From positions 434,001 to 498,000 of the forward strand of contig NC_021353.1 of assembly GCF_000404225.1 (NCBI RefSeq): 64,000 nt of DNA, given 5' to 3'. The notes beneath the pieces were generated by a model. The model was given only the letters and a program-made list of their open reading frames with translations, did not search any database and was not told the DNA's origin. The DNA is from Candidatus Methanomassiliicoccus intestinalis Issoire-Mx1. Lineage in GTDB: Archaea; Thermoplasmatota; Thermoplasmata; Methanomassiliicoccales; Methanomassiliicoccaceae. Position 1 is the stretch's first letter, and every line of letters starts with the position of its first letter. The translations under genes and the position numbers were made by a program. Positions 8,457-17,080 of this stretch are shown one piece after another.

Positions 8457-9221
8457 ATGGCAAGTGTAAATGTATATTCAGTAGACGGAAAAACCGTCAA
8501 AAGTGTGGAGCTCCCCGCAGCATTTTCAACAGAGTATCGTCCAGACCTCATCCACAAAGCTGTTGTAGCCGAACAGGCCAACAAACGCCAGCCTTATGGA
8601 CCAAGTGAAAAAGCTGGTATGAGACATGCAGTTTCTCAGTGGGGAAAAGGCCGTGGAACTTCACGTGTTCAAAGGCTTACACAGGGCAACAAAGCTGCCG
8701 AGTCTCCTAACAACGTAGGAGGAAGGCGTGCATTCCCACCAAAGCCGGAGAAAGATTACTCTAAAAAGATGAACAAGAAAGAGAAGCAGCTTGCAAAGTT
8801 GTCAGCACTGGCCGCTGTTTCCAACCCTGAGATTGTAAAGAACAGGGGACACCGCTTTGACGAAAATGTAACTCTTCCTTTAGTTGTTGAGAACGACTTT
8901 GAGAAGATTGCAACAACTGCAGAAGCAATTGCAGTTTTCGAGAGCTTAGGTGTATATGATGATCTTCTCAGAGCAAAGGATGGAAAGAAAATCCGTGCTG
9001 GTAGAGGAAAGATGAGAGGCAGAAAATACCGCACTCCCAGAAGCATCCTCGTGGTAGTCTCTGAGAATGAGGTTCCTATTTTCAAGGGTGTACACAACCT
9101 CCCTGGTGTCGAAGTCGTATGTACCAGCGGACTAAGTGCAGGAAAACTCGCTCCCGGCGGAGCTGCAGGTCGCTTGACTATATTCACTGAGTCTGCACTC
9201 GAACAGACTGGAGGCTGGTAA
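8457..9221 (+). CDS. rpl4: 50S ribosomal protein uL4
   Basis: A 254-residue protein whose extended loop lines the ribosomal exit tunnel. Recognisable segments are KAGMRHAVSQWGKGRGTSRVQ (the loop), GGRRAFPPKPEK and the C-terminal RGKMRGRKYRTPRSILVVV. The order uL3-uL4-uL23-uL2 is the universal S10 arrangement. The stop at 9221 is 2 nt before the uL23 start, so translation is coupled. Confidence 0.96.
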   Translation: MASVNVYSVDGKTVKSVELPAAFSTEYRPDLIHKAVVAEQANKRQPYGPSEKAGMRHAVSQWGKGRGTSRVQRLTQGNKAAESPNNVGGRRAFPPKPEKDYSKKMNKKEKQLAKLSALAAVSNPEIVKNRGHRFDENVTLPLVVENDFEKIATTAEAIAVFESLGVYDDLLRAKDGKKIRAGRGKMRGRKYRTPRSILVVVSENEVPIFKGVHNLPGVEVVCTSGLSAGKLAPGGAAGRLTIFTESALEQTGGW

Positions 9222-9223
9222 TC

Positions 9224-9505
9224 ATGCCTAAAGATTCAGTTTTAATTCATCCATACGTCACAGAAAAGACGATGAACTTCATGAGTGGAACACCAACCCA
9301 GAAGTTCAAAGACGGGAACAAGCTCGAATTCCTTGTTACAAGGGATGCCACCAAGGCTGAAATCAAAGCAGACTTCGAGAGTCACTTTGATGTAAAGGTC
9401 GAGAAGGTGTGGACGAGGATCACAAAGAACGGAAAGCGTGCTACGATTAAACTCGCTGAGGGATACTCGGCAGAAGACATCGGCATGAGAATCGGAGTGT
9501 TCTGA
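9224..9505 (+). CDS. rpl23: 50S ribosomal protein uL23
   Basis: A 93-residue protein at the tunnel exit, where SRP and other nascent-chain factors dock. HPYVTEKTMNFM at the N-terminus and the FLVTRDATKAEIKADFE segment are typical of the family. It is one residue set longer than the shortest archaeal L23 because of an inserted SGTPTQKFKDGNK loop. It lies in the S10 cluster between uL4 and uL2. Confidence 0.95.
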   Translation: MPKDSVLIHPYVTEKTMNFMSGTPTQKFKDGNKLEFLVTRDATKAEIKADFESHFDVKVEKVWTRITKNGKRATIKLAEGYSAEDIGMRIGVF

Positions 9506-9513
9506 GGGATAAT

Positions 9514-10212
9514 ATGGGTAAGCAACTCAGACAACAAAGACGTGGACGCGGAGGATCCCAATATCGCTCCCCAAGCCACAGGCACGTCGGTGACATCAGG
9601 TATCCTAGATTGGATGCTTCTACCGGCAAGATTGAAGATTTCATTCATGCCCCAGGAAGAAACGGACCTCTGGCAAAAATCGATTTCAACGGTGAGAAGG
9701 TCCTTATGATCGCAGCTGAAGGAATGATGGTCGGAAACAATGTCTCATTTGGTGACAATTCTGCAGACCGTACTCCTGGAAGTGTTGTGTCACTTTCAAG
9801 CGTTCCTGAAGGAAGCTTCGTTTACAATATTGAAGGGCAGCCCGGAGATGGTGGAAAGTTTGTGCGCACAGCAGGAACTTCTGCAACCGTCGTAAGCAGA
9901 GGAAGCAAAGTAGTTCTCCTCATGCCTTCTGGTGAATTCAAATCATTTGATCCCCGTTGCCGCGCAACAGTTGGTGTTGTAGCAGGCGGCGGTTTGAAAG
10001 AAAAACCATTCGCTAAATCAGGTAACAAATATCACGCATACCGCAGCAAGAGTAAGGCCTATTTCAAGGTGAAAGGTATCGCCATGAACGCTGTAGACCA
10101 CCCACATGGTGGTGGAGGTCACCCACACGTTGGTGTCCCGAGCACAGTAAGTAGGAACGCTGCTCCTGGACGTAAGGTAGGACGCCTGTCTCCTAAGAGA
10201 AGGAGGAAGTGA
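9514..10212 (+). CDS. rpl2: 50S ribosomal protein uL2
   Basis: A 232-residue protein needed for subunit association and peptidyl transfer. It contains the family hallmark AMNAVDHPHGGGGHPHVG near residue 190, with the conserved His of the peptidyl-transferase region, and the basic N-terminus GKQLRQQRRGRGGSQYRSPSH. The length matches archaeal L2. It is followed by uS19. Confidence 0.97.
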   Translation: MGKQLRQQRRGRGGSQYRSPSHRHVGDIRYPRLDASTGKIEDFIHAPGRNGPLAKIDFNGEKVLMIAAEGMMVGNNVSFGDNSADRTPGSVVSLSSVPEGSFVYNIEGQPGDGGKFVRTAGTSATVVSRGSKVVLLMPSGEFKSFDPRCRATVGVVAGGGLKEKPFAKSGNKYHAYRSKSKAYFKVKGIAMNAVDHPHGGGGHPHVGVPSTVSRNAAPGRKVGRLSPKRRRK

Positions 10213-10216
10213 TCAT

Positions 10217-10681
10217 ATGGCAAAGGCTACTAAATATGGCAATCCAAAATCTGCACGCAGAAAGCAGCGTAAGAAGAAGGGAGGCATTACCGCCCGCAGG
10301 AAGAAAGAGTTCACCTACCGTGGATATTCCATGGAAGAGTTACTCGAGATGCCTTTCGATGAGATGGTATCATTGCTGCCATGCAGAATCCGCAGGACCC
10401 TTGCAAGGGGAATGAACGATGAGCAGAGCACTGCTTTTGAGACTCTCAGAACAAGCGACAAAGAAGTCATAAAAACTCACCGCCGCGATGTTCCAATTGT
10501 GCCACAGTTTGTCGGCAAGAGAGTTTCTGTTTACAATGGAAAAGAATTCATTGAGTTTGAAATCAAACCCGAGATGATCGGACATTTCACTGGTGAATTC
10601 AGTATGACTAGAGGAGATGTCAAGCACTCCGGACCTGGTGTAGGTGCTACCAGAGGTTCAAAGTTCTTGCCGCTGAAGTGA
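10217..10681 (+). CDS. rps19: 30S ribosomal protein uS19
   Basis: A 154-residue small-subunit head protein. The C-terminal half carries HRRDVPIVPQFVGKRVSVYNG and EMIGHFTGEFSMTR, the conserved S19 core. The Lys/Arg-rich N-terminal extension (ARRKQRKKKGGITARRKKEF) is somewhat long for the family. It is placed between uL2 and uL22 as in other archaea. Confidence 0.95.
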   Translation: MAKATKYGNPKSARRKQRKKKGGITARRKKEFTYRGYSMEELLEMPFDEMVSLLPCRIRRTLARGMNDEQSTAFETLRTSDKEVIKTHRRDVPIVPQFVGKRVSVYNGKEFIEFEIKPEMIGHFTGEFSMTRGDVKHSGPGVGATRGSKFLPLK

Positions 10682-10691
10682 GGTTGATTAA

Positions 10692-11138
10692 ATGGCTGGA
10701 TATACACAATATGCTAACCCTGATGTAACCTCCAAGGCGATCGGCAAAGAAATGCCAATCTCTCCTAAAGACTCAAGAGAAATTTGCCGCATGATCAGGG
10801 GCAAGAAGGTAAACGTAGCTATCCAGATGCTGGAAGAAGTAATAGACTTGAAAAGGCCTGTGCCTTTCAAGCGCTATAACTCCGGCATTGCCCACAAACC
10901 AAACGTGGGACCTGGAAGATATCCTAAAAAATCTGCACAAGCTATACTTGCCGTCCTTGAGAGTGCAAAGCACAATGCAGAATACAAAGGACTTGACGCA
11001 GACAACATGAAAGTTACTGTGATTGCAGCAACTCTCGGTCGCACAATTCCTGGGTATATGCCACGTGCTCACGGTCGCAGCACCCAATGGAACCACCAGA
11101 CTGTAAACATCGAAGTAATTCTTGAGGAGGTTGAGTGA
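10692..11138 (+). CDS. rpl22: 50S ribosomal protein uL22
   Basis: A 148-residue protein with a beta-hairpin lining the exit tunnel. The opening SKAIGKEMPISPKDSREICR and the C-terminal PRAHGRSTQWNHQTVNIEVI are characteristic of archaeal L22. The start lies 10 nt after the uS19 stop, and the stop overlaps the translation-initiation region of uS3. Confidence 0.95.
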   Translation: MAGYTQYANPDVTSKAIGKEMPISPKDSREICRMIRGKKVNVAIQMLEEVIDLKRPVPFKRYNSGIAHKPNVGPGRYPKKSAQAILAVLESAKHNAEYKGLDADNMKVTVIAATLGRTIPGYMPRAHGRSTQWNHQTVNIEVILEEVE

Positions 11139-11140
11139 AC

Positions 11141-11932
11141 ATGGCAAGCGAAAGGAAATTTATCGCTGAGAATACACGCAGGGTTCTTCTCAAGGAATAC
11201 CTGATGAAAGAGGTTACAAGAGCAGGTTTCGGAGGTCTTGACGTCCAACGTACCCCTATGGGTACAAGGGTCACACTCATCACAGAGCGTCCAGGTATCA
11301 TCATCGGACGCCGTGGTGCAGCTATCAAGAACCTTACTCGTGCTATTGAGGAAGACTTCAGCTTCGACAATCCTCAAGTAGAAGTTCAGGAAGTCGACAA
11401 CCCCAATCTCAACGCTCAGATTATGGCTGAAAAACTAGCATTTGCATTGGAACGCGGATGGCACTTCAGACGTGCAGGACACTCCACCATCCGCAGAGTA
11501 ATGGATAACGGTGCTAGGGGATGCCACATAATTATTGCTGGTAAGCTTACTGGTCAGAGACACAGAACTGAAAAATTCAAAGAAGGATACATAAAATTCT
11601 GCGGAGAACCAAAGATCCAGGATGTTGACAAAGGCTACGCAGTAGCAAAACTCAAGCCTGGTGTAATTGGTGTCACAGTTGAAATTATGCGTCCCAATTC
11701 TAAACTGCCTGATGAGATTGACGTCACACTGCCAGTCGAAGCAGCAGAGAAATTCCCAGAATTAGCTTCACTCATGGAAAAGAAAGATGACTTCCGTCCA
11801 GTCGAACTCAAGAGTGAAGTGGTTGTGGAAGAGCCTGTCGAGGAACCAGAAGCCGAACCAGTTGAGGCAGAGGCTCCAGAGGCAGAAGAGCCCAAGATTG
11901 AAGAAGATGAAAACCAGGGTGGTGAGCAGTAA
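11141..11932 (+). CDS. rps3: 30S ribosomal protein uS3
   Basis: A 263-residue protein at the mRNA entry site. The KH domain carries the GxxG loop in ERPGIIIGRRGAAIKNL near residue 50. A second domain follows, and the protein ends in an acidic tail of about 45 residues rich in Glu, Pro and Ala, which is longer than the minimal archaeal protein. A GTG at 11135 is in frame, but GAGGAGG at 11124-11130 is better spaced for the ATG at 11141. Confidence 0.95.
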   Translation: MASERKFIAENTRRVLLKEYLMKEVTRAGFGGLDVQRTPMGTRVTLITERPGIIIGRRGAAIKNLTRAIEEDFSFDNPQVEVQEVDNPNLNAQIMAEKLAFALERGWHFRRAGHSTIRRVMDNGARGCHIIIAGKLTGQRHRTEKFKEGYIKFCGEPKIQDVDKGYAVAKLKPGVIGVTVEIMRPNSKLPDEIDVTLPVEAAEKFPELASLMEKKDDFRPVELKSEVVVEEPVEEPEAEPVEAEAPEAEEPKIEEDENQGGEQ

Positions 11933-12135
11933 TGGCACTTCTCAGGACTTCAGAGATCAGGGAAATGACTGCTGAAGAGCGGTCAAAAACACTAGCAGAG
12001 CTCCGAGGCGAACTAATGCATGAACGTGGGACAGCCGCCATGGGTGGCGCTCCCGCCAACCCCGGAAAAATCAGGGCCCTTAGGACAAACATTGCTAGGA
12101 TCCAAACCATCCAGAAGGAGGAGGAGAAGAACTAA
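11932..12135 (+). CDS. rpl29: 50S ribosomal protein uL29
   Basis: A 67-residue two-helix protein near the tunnel exit. The TSEIREMTAEERSKTLAELR N-terminus and the C-terminal KIRALRTNIARIQTIQKEEE are typical. The start overlaps the uS3 stop and the stop overlaps the aIF1 start (TAATG-type), so these cistrons are translationally coupled. Confidence 0.95.
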   Translation: MALLRTSEIREMTAEERSKTLAELRGELMHERGTAAMGGAPANPGKIRALRTNIARIQTIQKEEEKN

Positions 12136-12434
12136 TGGCGGAAATTTGTCCGGTATGTGGGCTACCCAAAGAGCTGTGCATGTGTGAAGAAATCGCACGC
12201 GAGCAGCAAACAGTCAGAATAAGCACAGATAGCAGGCGTTATGGAAAAATCGTCACCGTTGTCGAAGGCATCGATGAGAATGATATTGACATGGACGATC
12301 TGGCTAAGAAGCTAAAAAGTAAGTGTGCTGCAGGCGGTACAGTCAAAGAAGGACGTATCGAGCTCCAGGGTGACCATAAGAAAAAGGTCAAGGAAGTCCT
12401 TGAACAGATGGGCTTCAAAACGGACGTAAGATGA
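12135..12434 (+). CDS. Translation initiation factor aIF1 (SUI1 family)
   Basis: A 99-residue protein that promotes accurate start-codon selection in the 30S initiation complex. The N-terminus has a small Cys motif (CPVCGLPKELCMC), a likely zinc site found in many archaeal SUI1 proteins. It is followed by the SUI1 fold (RRYGKIVTVVEGID, CAAGGTVKEGRIELQGDH, VKEVLEQMGF). Its location between uL29 and the RNase P protein gene is conserved in archaea. Confidence 0.94.
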   Translation: MAEICPVCGLPKELCMCEEIAREQQTVRISTDSRRYGKIVTVVEGIDENDIDMDDLAKKLKSKCAAGGTVKEGRIELQGDHKKKVKEVLEQMGFKTDVR

Positions 12435-12691
12435 AAGTGAATAAGAGGAATCTCATGAGGTCGGAATTCATTGGCATGGATGTAGAGATTCAGTCACTCG
12501 GCTGCGGAAATTTCTGCGGTGCGATTGTAGACGAATCTAAGAATACACTCACCATCCGCAAAGACAGCAGGGAAATTACTGTTCCTAAGTCTAGTAGCGA
12601 ATTCCTGTTCACATACCAGGGCGAATCCGTCCTGATTCATGGATCGGAGATCCAGTACCGACCTGAGGATCGGATTAAAAAGATAAGGTGA
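12431..12691 (+). CDS. rnp1: RNase P protein component 1 (Rpp29/Pop4 homolog)
   Basis: An 86-residue Sm-like barrel protein of archaeal RNase P, which trims the 5' end of pre-tRNA. The sequence LMRSEFIGMDVEIQ, then CGAIVDESKNTLTIR and the terminal YRPEDRIKKIR, is characteristic. The start overlaps the aIF1 stop by 4 nt (ATGA). The placement inside the ribosomal operon before uS17 is the standard archaeal arrangement. Confidence 0.93.
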   Translation: MKVNKRNLMRSEFIGMDVEIQSLGCGNFCGAIVDESKNTLTIRKDSREITVPKSSSEFLFTYQGESVLIHGSEIQYRPEDRIKKIR

Positions 12692-12696
12692 TCCCA

Positions 12697-13026
12697 ATGG
12701 CTAACGAAGTCAAGGATATCGGAATCGATGTTAAATCTCCAGAGGCTACCTGCAGCGATAAGCACTGCCCATTCCACGGCGAATTATCACTCAGAGGTCA
12801 AATCATCGAAGGGGTTGTCGTCTCAACAAAGATGGGCAAAACTGCGGTGGTGGAGCGTAACTATCTGAATTATGTAGAGAAGTATGAAAGATATGAAAAG
12901 AGAACAAGCCGTTACTCAGCTCACAATCCTCCATGTTTGGATGTGAAAGTCGGCGACCATGTAAAAATCATGGAATGCCGTCAGCTGAGCAAGACTGTCT
13001 CTTTCGTGATCGTTGAAAAGAGGTAA
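12697..13026 (+). CDS. rps17: 30S ribosomal protein uS17
   Basis: A 109-residue OB-fold protein that binds 16S rRNA. It has the CPFHGELSLRGQIIEG segment and the KMGKTAVVERNYLNYVEKYERYEKR core that marks archaeal/eukaryotic S17. A GTG at 12688 is in frame, but the GGTGATC Shine-Dalgarno sequence directly precedes the ATG at 12697, which I chose. Confidence 0.94.
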   Translation: MANEVKDIGIDVKSPEATCSDKHCPFHGELSLRGQIIEGVVVSTKMGKTAVVERNYLNYVEKYERYEKRTSRYSAHNPPCLDVKVGDHVKIMECRQLSKTVSFVIVEKR

Positions 13027-13031
13027 TGACA

Positions 13032-13430
13032 ATGAAAGGTATTGCCGGAAGACAGACTCACGGATCCCAAACAGGAACCGTTCTCAACGTTATCGACAAC
13101 ACGGGCGCTAAAACGATCGCGATCATCACAGTCCCTAGGTACCACGGTACAAGCCGCAGGTATCCGAAGGCAAGTGTGGGTGACATAGTTATCGCGTCCG
13201 TGAAAAAAGGTACTCCAGAAATGAGACGTCAGGTTGTATATGCCGTCATTGTCCGTCAGCGCAGGCCATTCCGCCGTGCAGACGGGGTAATGATTTCATT
13301 CGAAGACAACGCCGCCGTCATCACCACGGAGGAAGGCGAGACTAAAGGTACAGATATCAAAGGGCCTGTAGCAAGAGAAGCCGCAGAAAGATGGCCTCGT
13401 ATTGCTGCCACAGCCTCAACGATCATCTGA
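13032..13430 (+). CDS. rpl14: 50S ribosomal protein uL14
   Basis: A 132-residue protein at the subunit interface. GTVLNVIDNTGAKTIAIITV and the C-terminal block GVMISFEDNAAVITTEEGE are conserved L14 segments, and a Lys/Arg-rich loop (RQRRPFRRADG) lies between. Two in-frame ATGs occur (13026 and 13032); the second is better placed after AGAGG. It is followed by uL24. Confidence 0.95.
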   Translation: MKGIAGRQTHGSQTGTVLNVIDNTGAKTIAIITVPRYHGTSRRYPKASVGDIVIASVKKGTPEMRRQVVYAVIVRQRRPFRRADGVMISFEDNAAVITTEEGETKGTDIKGPVAREAAERWPRIAATASTII

Positions 13431-13439
13431 GGTGAAATT

Positions 13440-13814
13440 ATGGTACAGAGTAGCAAAACCCGTAAACAAAGAAAGGCCTTCTACAACGCACCTGCTCACA
13501 TACGCAGAAAGATGGTCTCTTCTCACCTCAGTGACGAACTACGCAAGGATTTTGGAATCCATGCTGCACAGGTCGTCAAAGGTGACACTGTAAGAGTAAT
13601 GCGTGGTGACGAGGATGTTGTAGATGTTGAAGGAAAGGTTACACAAGTCGATACTAGGAGCGGCAGGCTCGTAATTGAAAATGTAACCATCTCTAAAGCA
13701 GATGGTACATTAGTTGCACGTCCAATCCACGCTTCCAAGGTTGAAATTACAAAACTTAACCTATCTGACCCAATGCGCAAGCAGACTCTCTCCAAGAAGG
13801 AGGTTTCACAATGA
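13440..13814 (+). CDS. rpl24: 50S ribosomal protein uL24
   Basis: A 124-residue assembly-initiator protein with the KOW motif in VVKGDTVRVMRGDEDVVDVEG, near residue 50, and the N-terminal KQRKAFYNAPAHIRRKMVSS typical of archaeal/eukaryotic L26-type proteins. The stop overlaps the start of eS4. Confidence 0.94.
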   Translation: MVQSSKTRKQRKAFYNAPAHIRRKMVSSHLSDELRKDFGIHAAQVVKGDTVRVMRGDEDVVDVEGKVTQVDTRSGRLVIENVTISKADGTLVARPIHASKVEITKLNLSDPMRKQTLSKKEVSQ

Positions 13815-14521
13815 GCAATGAAATGAAAAGATTAACCGCACCTAGAAGCTGGCCAGTAAAGAGGAAAACTTCTACCTGGATTACAAAACCAGCTCCCGGT
13901 GCACATTCACTTGAAGAGAGCATACCCATAACCGTCGTTATGAGGGATATGCTTGGTCTTGCAGGGACTGCTAAAGAAGTTCGTCTCATGCTTCAGAAAA
14001 AAATGTTGAAAATTGACGGTAAGACCGCTCGCAGCCCAAAACAGGGAATCGGACTGATGGATGTCCTGGGTCTTCCAACAATTAACTCATATTACCGCAT
14101 GGTCCTCGATAAGAGGGGAAAACTCCAGATGGTAAAGATCTCTGAAGAGGAAGCCGGCTGGAAACTTACTCGCATTGACGATAAGAAAACCATTGCAGGC
14201 GGAAAGACACAGTTAAACCTCCACGATGGAAGAAATATCGTGCTGGACGCTAACCAATACAAGACTGGTGATGTATTAAAGATCACAATTCCTGAGCAGA
14301 AAATACTTGCATCCTACTCTCTTGAGAAGGGAAACACTGCACTGATCACATCTGGTGCAAATGTAGGAAACGTAGCTGTTGTTGAGGAATATGAGATAAC
14401 AAGACTACCTTCTGAGAATCTTGTAAAGTTCACAGATGGAAAGTACACCACAAAATGCAACGTGTTCATCGTCGGAAACAAAACATCCGAAATCACGCTG
14501 CCTGAGGAGGCAGTTCTATGA
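13811..14521 (+). CDS. rps4e: 30S ribosomal protein eS4
   Basis: A 236-residue archaeal/eukaryotic-type S4. It has the N-terminal KRLTAPRSWPVKRKTSTWITKP, an S4 RNA-binding domain near residues 40-90, and a C-terminal KOW-like region (ALITSGANVGNVAVVEEYE). It overlaps uL24 by 4 nt and uL5 by 4 nt. Confidence 0.95.
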   Translation: MSNEMKRLTAPRSWPVKRKTSTWITKPAPGAHSLEESIPITVVMRDMLGLAGTAKEVRLMLQKKMLKIDGKTARSPKQGIGLMDVLGLPTINSYYRMVLDKRGKLQMVKISEEEAGWKLTRIDDKKTIAGGKTQLNLHDGRNIVLDANQYKTGDVLKITIPEQKILASYSLEKGNTALITSGANVGNVAVVEEYEITRLPSENLVKFTDGKYTTKCNVFIVGNKTSEITLPEEAVL

Positions 14522-15033
14522 GCAGCGATGTAATGCGTGTACCTCGTATTGAAAAAGTAGTTGTAAATATCGGCGTAGGCGAAGCCGGAGAACGTCTGAA
14601 CAAAGCTCAGAAAGTTCTCAGCATGGTCACAGAGCAGACCCCGGTGATTACAACAGCCAAGGTCACAAACCGTGATTTGGGTGTAAGATATGGAATGCCA
14701 ATAGGATGCAAGGTCACTCTCAGAGGAGAAGCTGCTTCAGAGTTCTTATCAAAAGCATTAGCTATCCGCGAAGGAAGAGTTGCAGTTTACTCTTTTGATA
14801 AAGAGGGAAACATGTCCTTTGGTATCTCAGATTATACTGACTTTGAGGGTATGAAATACGACCCTGAAATCGGAATCTTTGGAATGGATGTTAGCGTGGT
14901 ATTTATGAAGCCAGGCTACAGGGTGTCCAAAAGGCATATCATGCCAAAAAAGGTCCCAGCACAGCATCGTGTTACTAGGGATGAGGCCATCAATTTCATG
15001 AAAACCCAATACAACGTTGAGGTGGTCGAATGA
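14518..15033 (+). CDS. rpl5: 50S ribosomal protein uL5
   Basis: A 171-residue 5S rRNA-binding protein. PRIEKVVVNIGVGEAGERL at the N-terminus, VTNRDLGVRYGMPIGCKVTL and the C-terminal GYRVSKRHIMPKKVPAQHRV are archaeal L5 hallmarks. The stop overlaps the ATG of uS14. Confidence 0.95.
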   Translation: MSSDVMRVPRIEKVVVNIGVGEAGERLNKAQKVLSMVTEQTPVITTAKVTNRDLGVRYGMPIGCKVTLRGEAASEFLSKALAIREGRVAVYSFDKEGNMSFGISDYTDFEGMKYDPEIGIFGMDVSVVFMKPGYRVSKRHIMPKKVPAQHRVTRDEAINFMKTQYNVEVVE

Positions 15034-15176
15034 AGACAAAGAAAGAGTTCGGACGAAAGAAAGGCTGCCAGCGTTGCGGAAGGAAGCGCGGTATCGTGCG
15101 CCGCTATGGCATGCATCTCTGCAGACAATGCTTCCGTGAGGTTGCACCAGAGATTGGATTTAAAAAATATAGCTGA
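15030..15176 (+). CDS. rps14: 30S ribosomal protein uS14 (zinc-binding type)
   Basis: A 48-residue protein starting at the ATG that overlaps the uL5 stop. The zinc site is formed by GCQRCGRKRG and HLCRQCFREVAPEIGFKKYS, each with a Cys-x2-Cys pair. The small size and the order uL5-uS14-uS8 are as expected for archaea. A GAGGTG motif for the next gene overlaps its stop. Confidence 0.95.
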   Translation: MKTKKEFGRKKGCQRCGRKRGIVRRYGMHLCRQCFREVAPEIGFKKYS

Positions 15177-15186
15177 GGTGATATAA

Positions 15187-15576
15187 ATGCAAAGCGATCC
15201 ACTTAACGACGCAATGTCGACCATCAAAAACGCAGCCTCAGTTGGTAAGAGCGAATGCACCATCTGCCCATCTTCCAAGTTAATCGGAAGAGTCCTCAAA
15301 GTTATGCAGGAATACGGCTACATCAACCAGTTTGAGTTCATCGAAGACGGAAAGGCTGGATTATTTAAGATTAGCTTAGATGGTAAAATCAACGACTGCG
15401 GTGTAATAAAGCCAAGGCACTCAGTGCAGAAGAATGATTTAGAACGCTTCGAGTCCAGATACCTGCCCGCTCAGGACTTTGGTGTACTCATACTTACAAC
15501 CACAGCTGGTGTAGTAAGTCACACTAAAGCCAAAGAGATGGGTGTAGGCGGAAAACTTCTGGCCTACGTATACTGA
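15187..15576 (+). CDS. rps8: 30S ribosomal protein uS8
   Basis: A 129-residue 16S rRNA-binding protein. DPLNDAMSTIKNAASVGKSE, LIGRVLKVMQEYGYINQFEF and the C-terminal LTTTAGVVSHTKAKEMGVGG match archaeal S8. The GAGGTGATATAA ribosome-binding region ends directly at its ATG. Confidence 0.96.
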   Translation: MQSDPLNDAMSTIKNAASVGKSECTICPSSKLIGRVLKVMQEYGYINQFEFIEDGKAGLFKISLDGKINDCGVIKPRHSVQKNDLERFESRYLPAQDFGVLILTTTAGVVSHTKAKEMGVGGKLLAYVY

Positions 15577-15585
15577 GGGAGTAAA

Positions 15586-16140
15586 ATGACACTTGCTGGA
15601 ATAATTGAAGAAACAATAGAGTTGCCAAAGGGCGTCAGCGCTTCCATCAGTGACGAAGCTGTCATGACAATCAATGGACCCAAAGGGAAATTGGAGAGGG
15701 ATTTCTTCAATCCTAAGACTAAGGTGGCCTTAAATGGAGACCACATTGTAGTCAGCTGCAAATTCCCTAAAGTGAAGGACAAGGCCATGGTAGGCACTTT
15801 TGCTTCACACATCAGGAATATGATCGAAGGTGTAACTCTTGGATTCGAGTATGAGATGAAAATCGTGTACTCTCACTTCCCTATGAAGACATCCATCAAA
15901 GGAGACACATTTATCATTGAGAATTTCATTGGAGAGCGTTCCCCGCGTAGCGCTAAAATCTACCCTGGCGTCAAAGTCCAGGTTAAGGGAGCAGATGTAT
16001 CCGTAACTGGAATCGAGTTAGAAGCCGTCAGTCAGACTGCAGCTAACATCGAGAGAGCCACTCACATCAAGGGATACGACCCCAGGGTGTTCCAGGATGG
16101 AATATACATAACCGCTAAAGCAAAGAAGGTGAGCCAATGA
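15586..16140 (+). CDS. rpl6: 50S ribosomal protein uL6
   Basis: A 184-residue protein near the factor-binding site, with two alpha/beta repeats. IELPKGVSASISDEAVMTIN, FASHIRNMIEGVTLGFEYEM and HFPMKTSIKGD are conserved archaeal/eukaryotic L9-type segments. The C-terminus has IKGYDPRVFQDGIYI. The stop overlaps the start of eL32. Confidence 0.95.
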   Translation: MTLAGIIEETIELPKGVSASISDEAVMTINGPKGKLERDFFNPKTKVALNGDHIVVSCKFPKVKDKAMVGTFASHIRNMIEGVTLGFEYEMKIVYSHFPMKTSIKGDTFIIENFIGERSPRSAKIYPGVKVQVKGADVSVTGIELEAVSQTAANIERATHIKGYDPRVFQDGIYITAKAKKVSQ

Positions 16141-16619
16141 GTAAGAAAGACAAAGAACAGCAGGCAGTTGAAGCAGAAGTTGTCGAATCTCAGGTTGTTG
16201 AGTCCGGCGATTATGTTGTCAACAAAAAGCCTGAGCTCGACGCTCGTACAAAAGAGCTGCTCGACCTTCGTTATGATATGAGCCACAAGCGTGTGAAGTT
16301 CTACCGTCAGGAATGGTTCCGTTTCTCCCGTCTCGGGCAGAAATGGAGGCGCCCCCGCGGTATTCACAGCAAAATGCGCAGACATTACAAATATCGTCCA
16401 AATGTGGTCAGTATCGGATACCGCGGTCCCCGTGATGTCCGTGGATACCACCCATCTGGATTTAAAGAAGTCCTTATCTGGAATACAGATGACCTTGACC
16501 GTATCGACCCGGCAACCGAAGCCATCAGGATCGGAGGAAGTGTTGGGGCAAAGAAAAGAACAGCCATTCAGGCAAAAGCCGACACTCTTGGCATCAGAGT
16601 ATTGAACAGGACGGTGTAA
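16137..16619 (+). CDS. rpl32e: 50S ribosomal protein eL32 with acidic N-terminal extension
   Basis: The eL32 core begins near residue 55 (KRVKFYRQEWFRFSRLGQKW) and continues with RRPRGIHSKMRRH and GYRGPRDVRGYHPSGF. A low-complexity N-terminal extension of about 50 residues rich in Glu, Val and Gln precedes it, and such tails occur in several euryarchaeal eL32 proteins. It overlaps uL6 by 4 nt. Confidence 0.94.
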   Translation: MSKKDKEQQAVEAEVVESQVVESGDYVVNKKPELDARTKELLDLRYDMSHKRVKFYRQEWFRFSRLGQKWRRPRGIHSKMRRHYKYRPNVVSIGYRGPRDVRGYHPSGFKEVLIWNTDDLDRIDPATEAIRIGGSVGAKKRTAIQAKADTLGIRVLNRTV

Positions 16620-16621
16620 AT

Positions 16622-17080
16622 ATGGATCTCAAAAACCAAAAACGCATGGCTGCTGATATCCTGGGATGCGGTGTCAACCGTGTCTGGATCGATCCCAATA
16701 AAATCGAAGAACTGTCCGATGCAATTACTCGTGCAGACATACGCACTGCCATTGAATCCGGAACAATCAAAGCTCTTCCAGTCCGCGGAAACTCCCGTGG
16801 CCGTATAAGGCACAACCTTGCACAGCGTAAAAAAGGAAGACAGCGCGGTCCTGGAAGCAGGAAAGGTAGATCTGGAGCCAGATCCCCAAGGAAGAGACGC
16901 TGGATTCAGACGATACGTCCGATCAGGGCAGAATTAAAAGAACTAAGAGACACAGGCAAGATTTCCAAACAGACCTACCGTTTGTTCTATAGGAAAGCTA
17001 AGGGAGGTCAGTTCAAAAGCCGTAACCACCTGTTGTCACACATGAAAGCCTCTGGATATTTACAAGAGGAGGAACAGTAA
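16622..17080 (+). CDS. rpl19e: 50S ribosomal protein eL19
   Basis: A 152-residue helical protein. MDLKNQKRMAADILGCGVNR at the start, then the very basic RKKGRQRGPGSRKGRSGAR with KRRWIQTIRPIRAELKELR, is diagnostic. The start is 2 nt after the eL32 stop, and the stop immediately abuts the uL18 start. Confidence 0.95.
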   Translation: MDLKNQKRMAADILGCGVNRVWIDPNKIEELSDAITRADIRTAIESGTIKALPVRGNSRGRIRHNLAQRKKGRQRGPGSRKGRSGARSPRKRRWIQTIRPIRAELKELRDTGKISKQTYRLFYRKAKGGQFKSRNHLLSHMKASGYLQEEEQ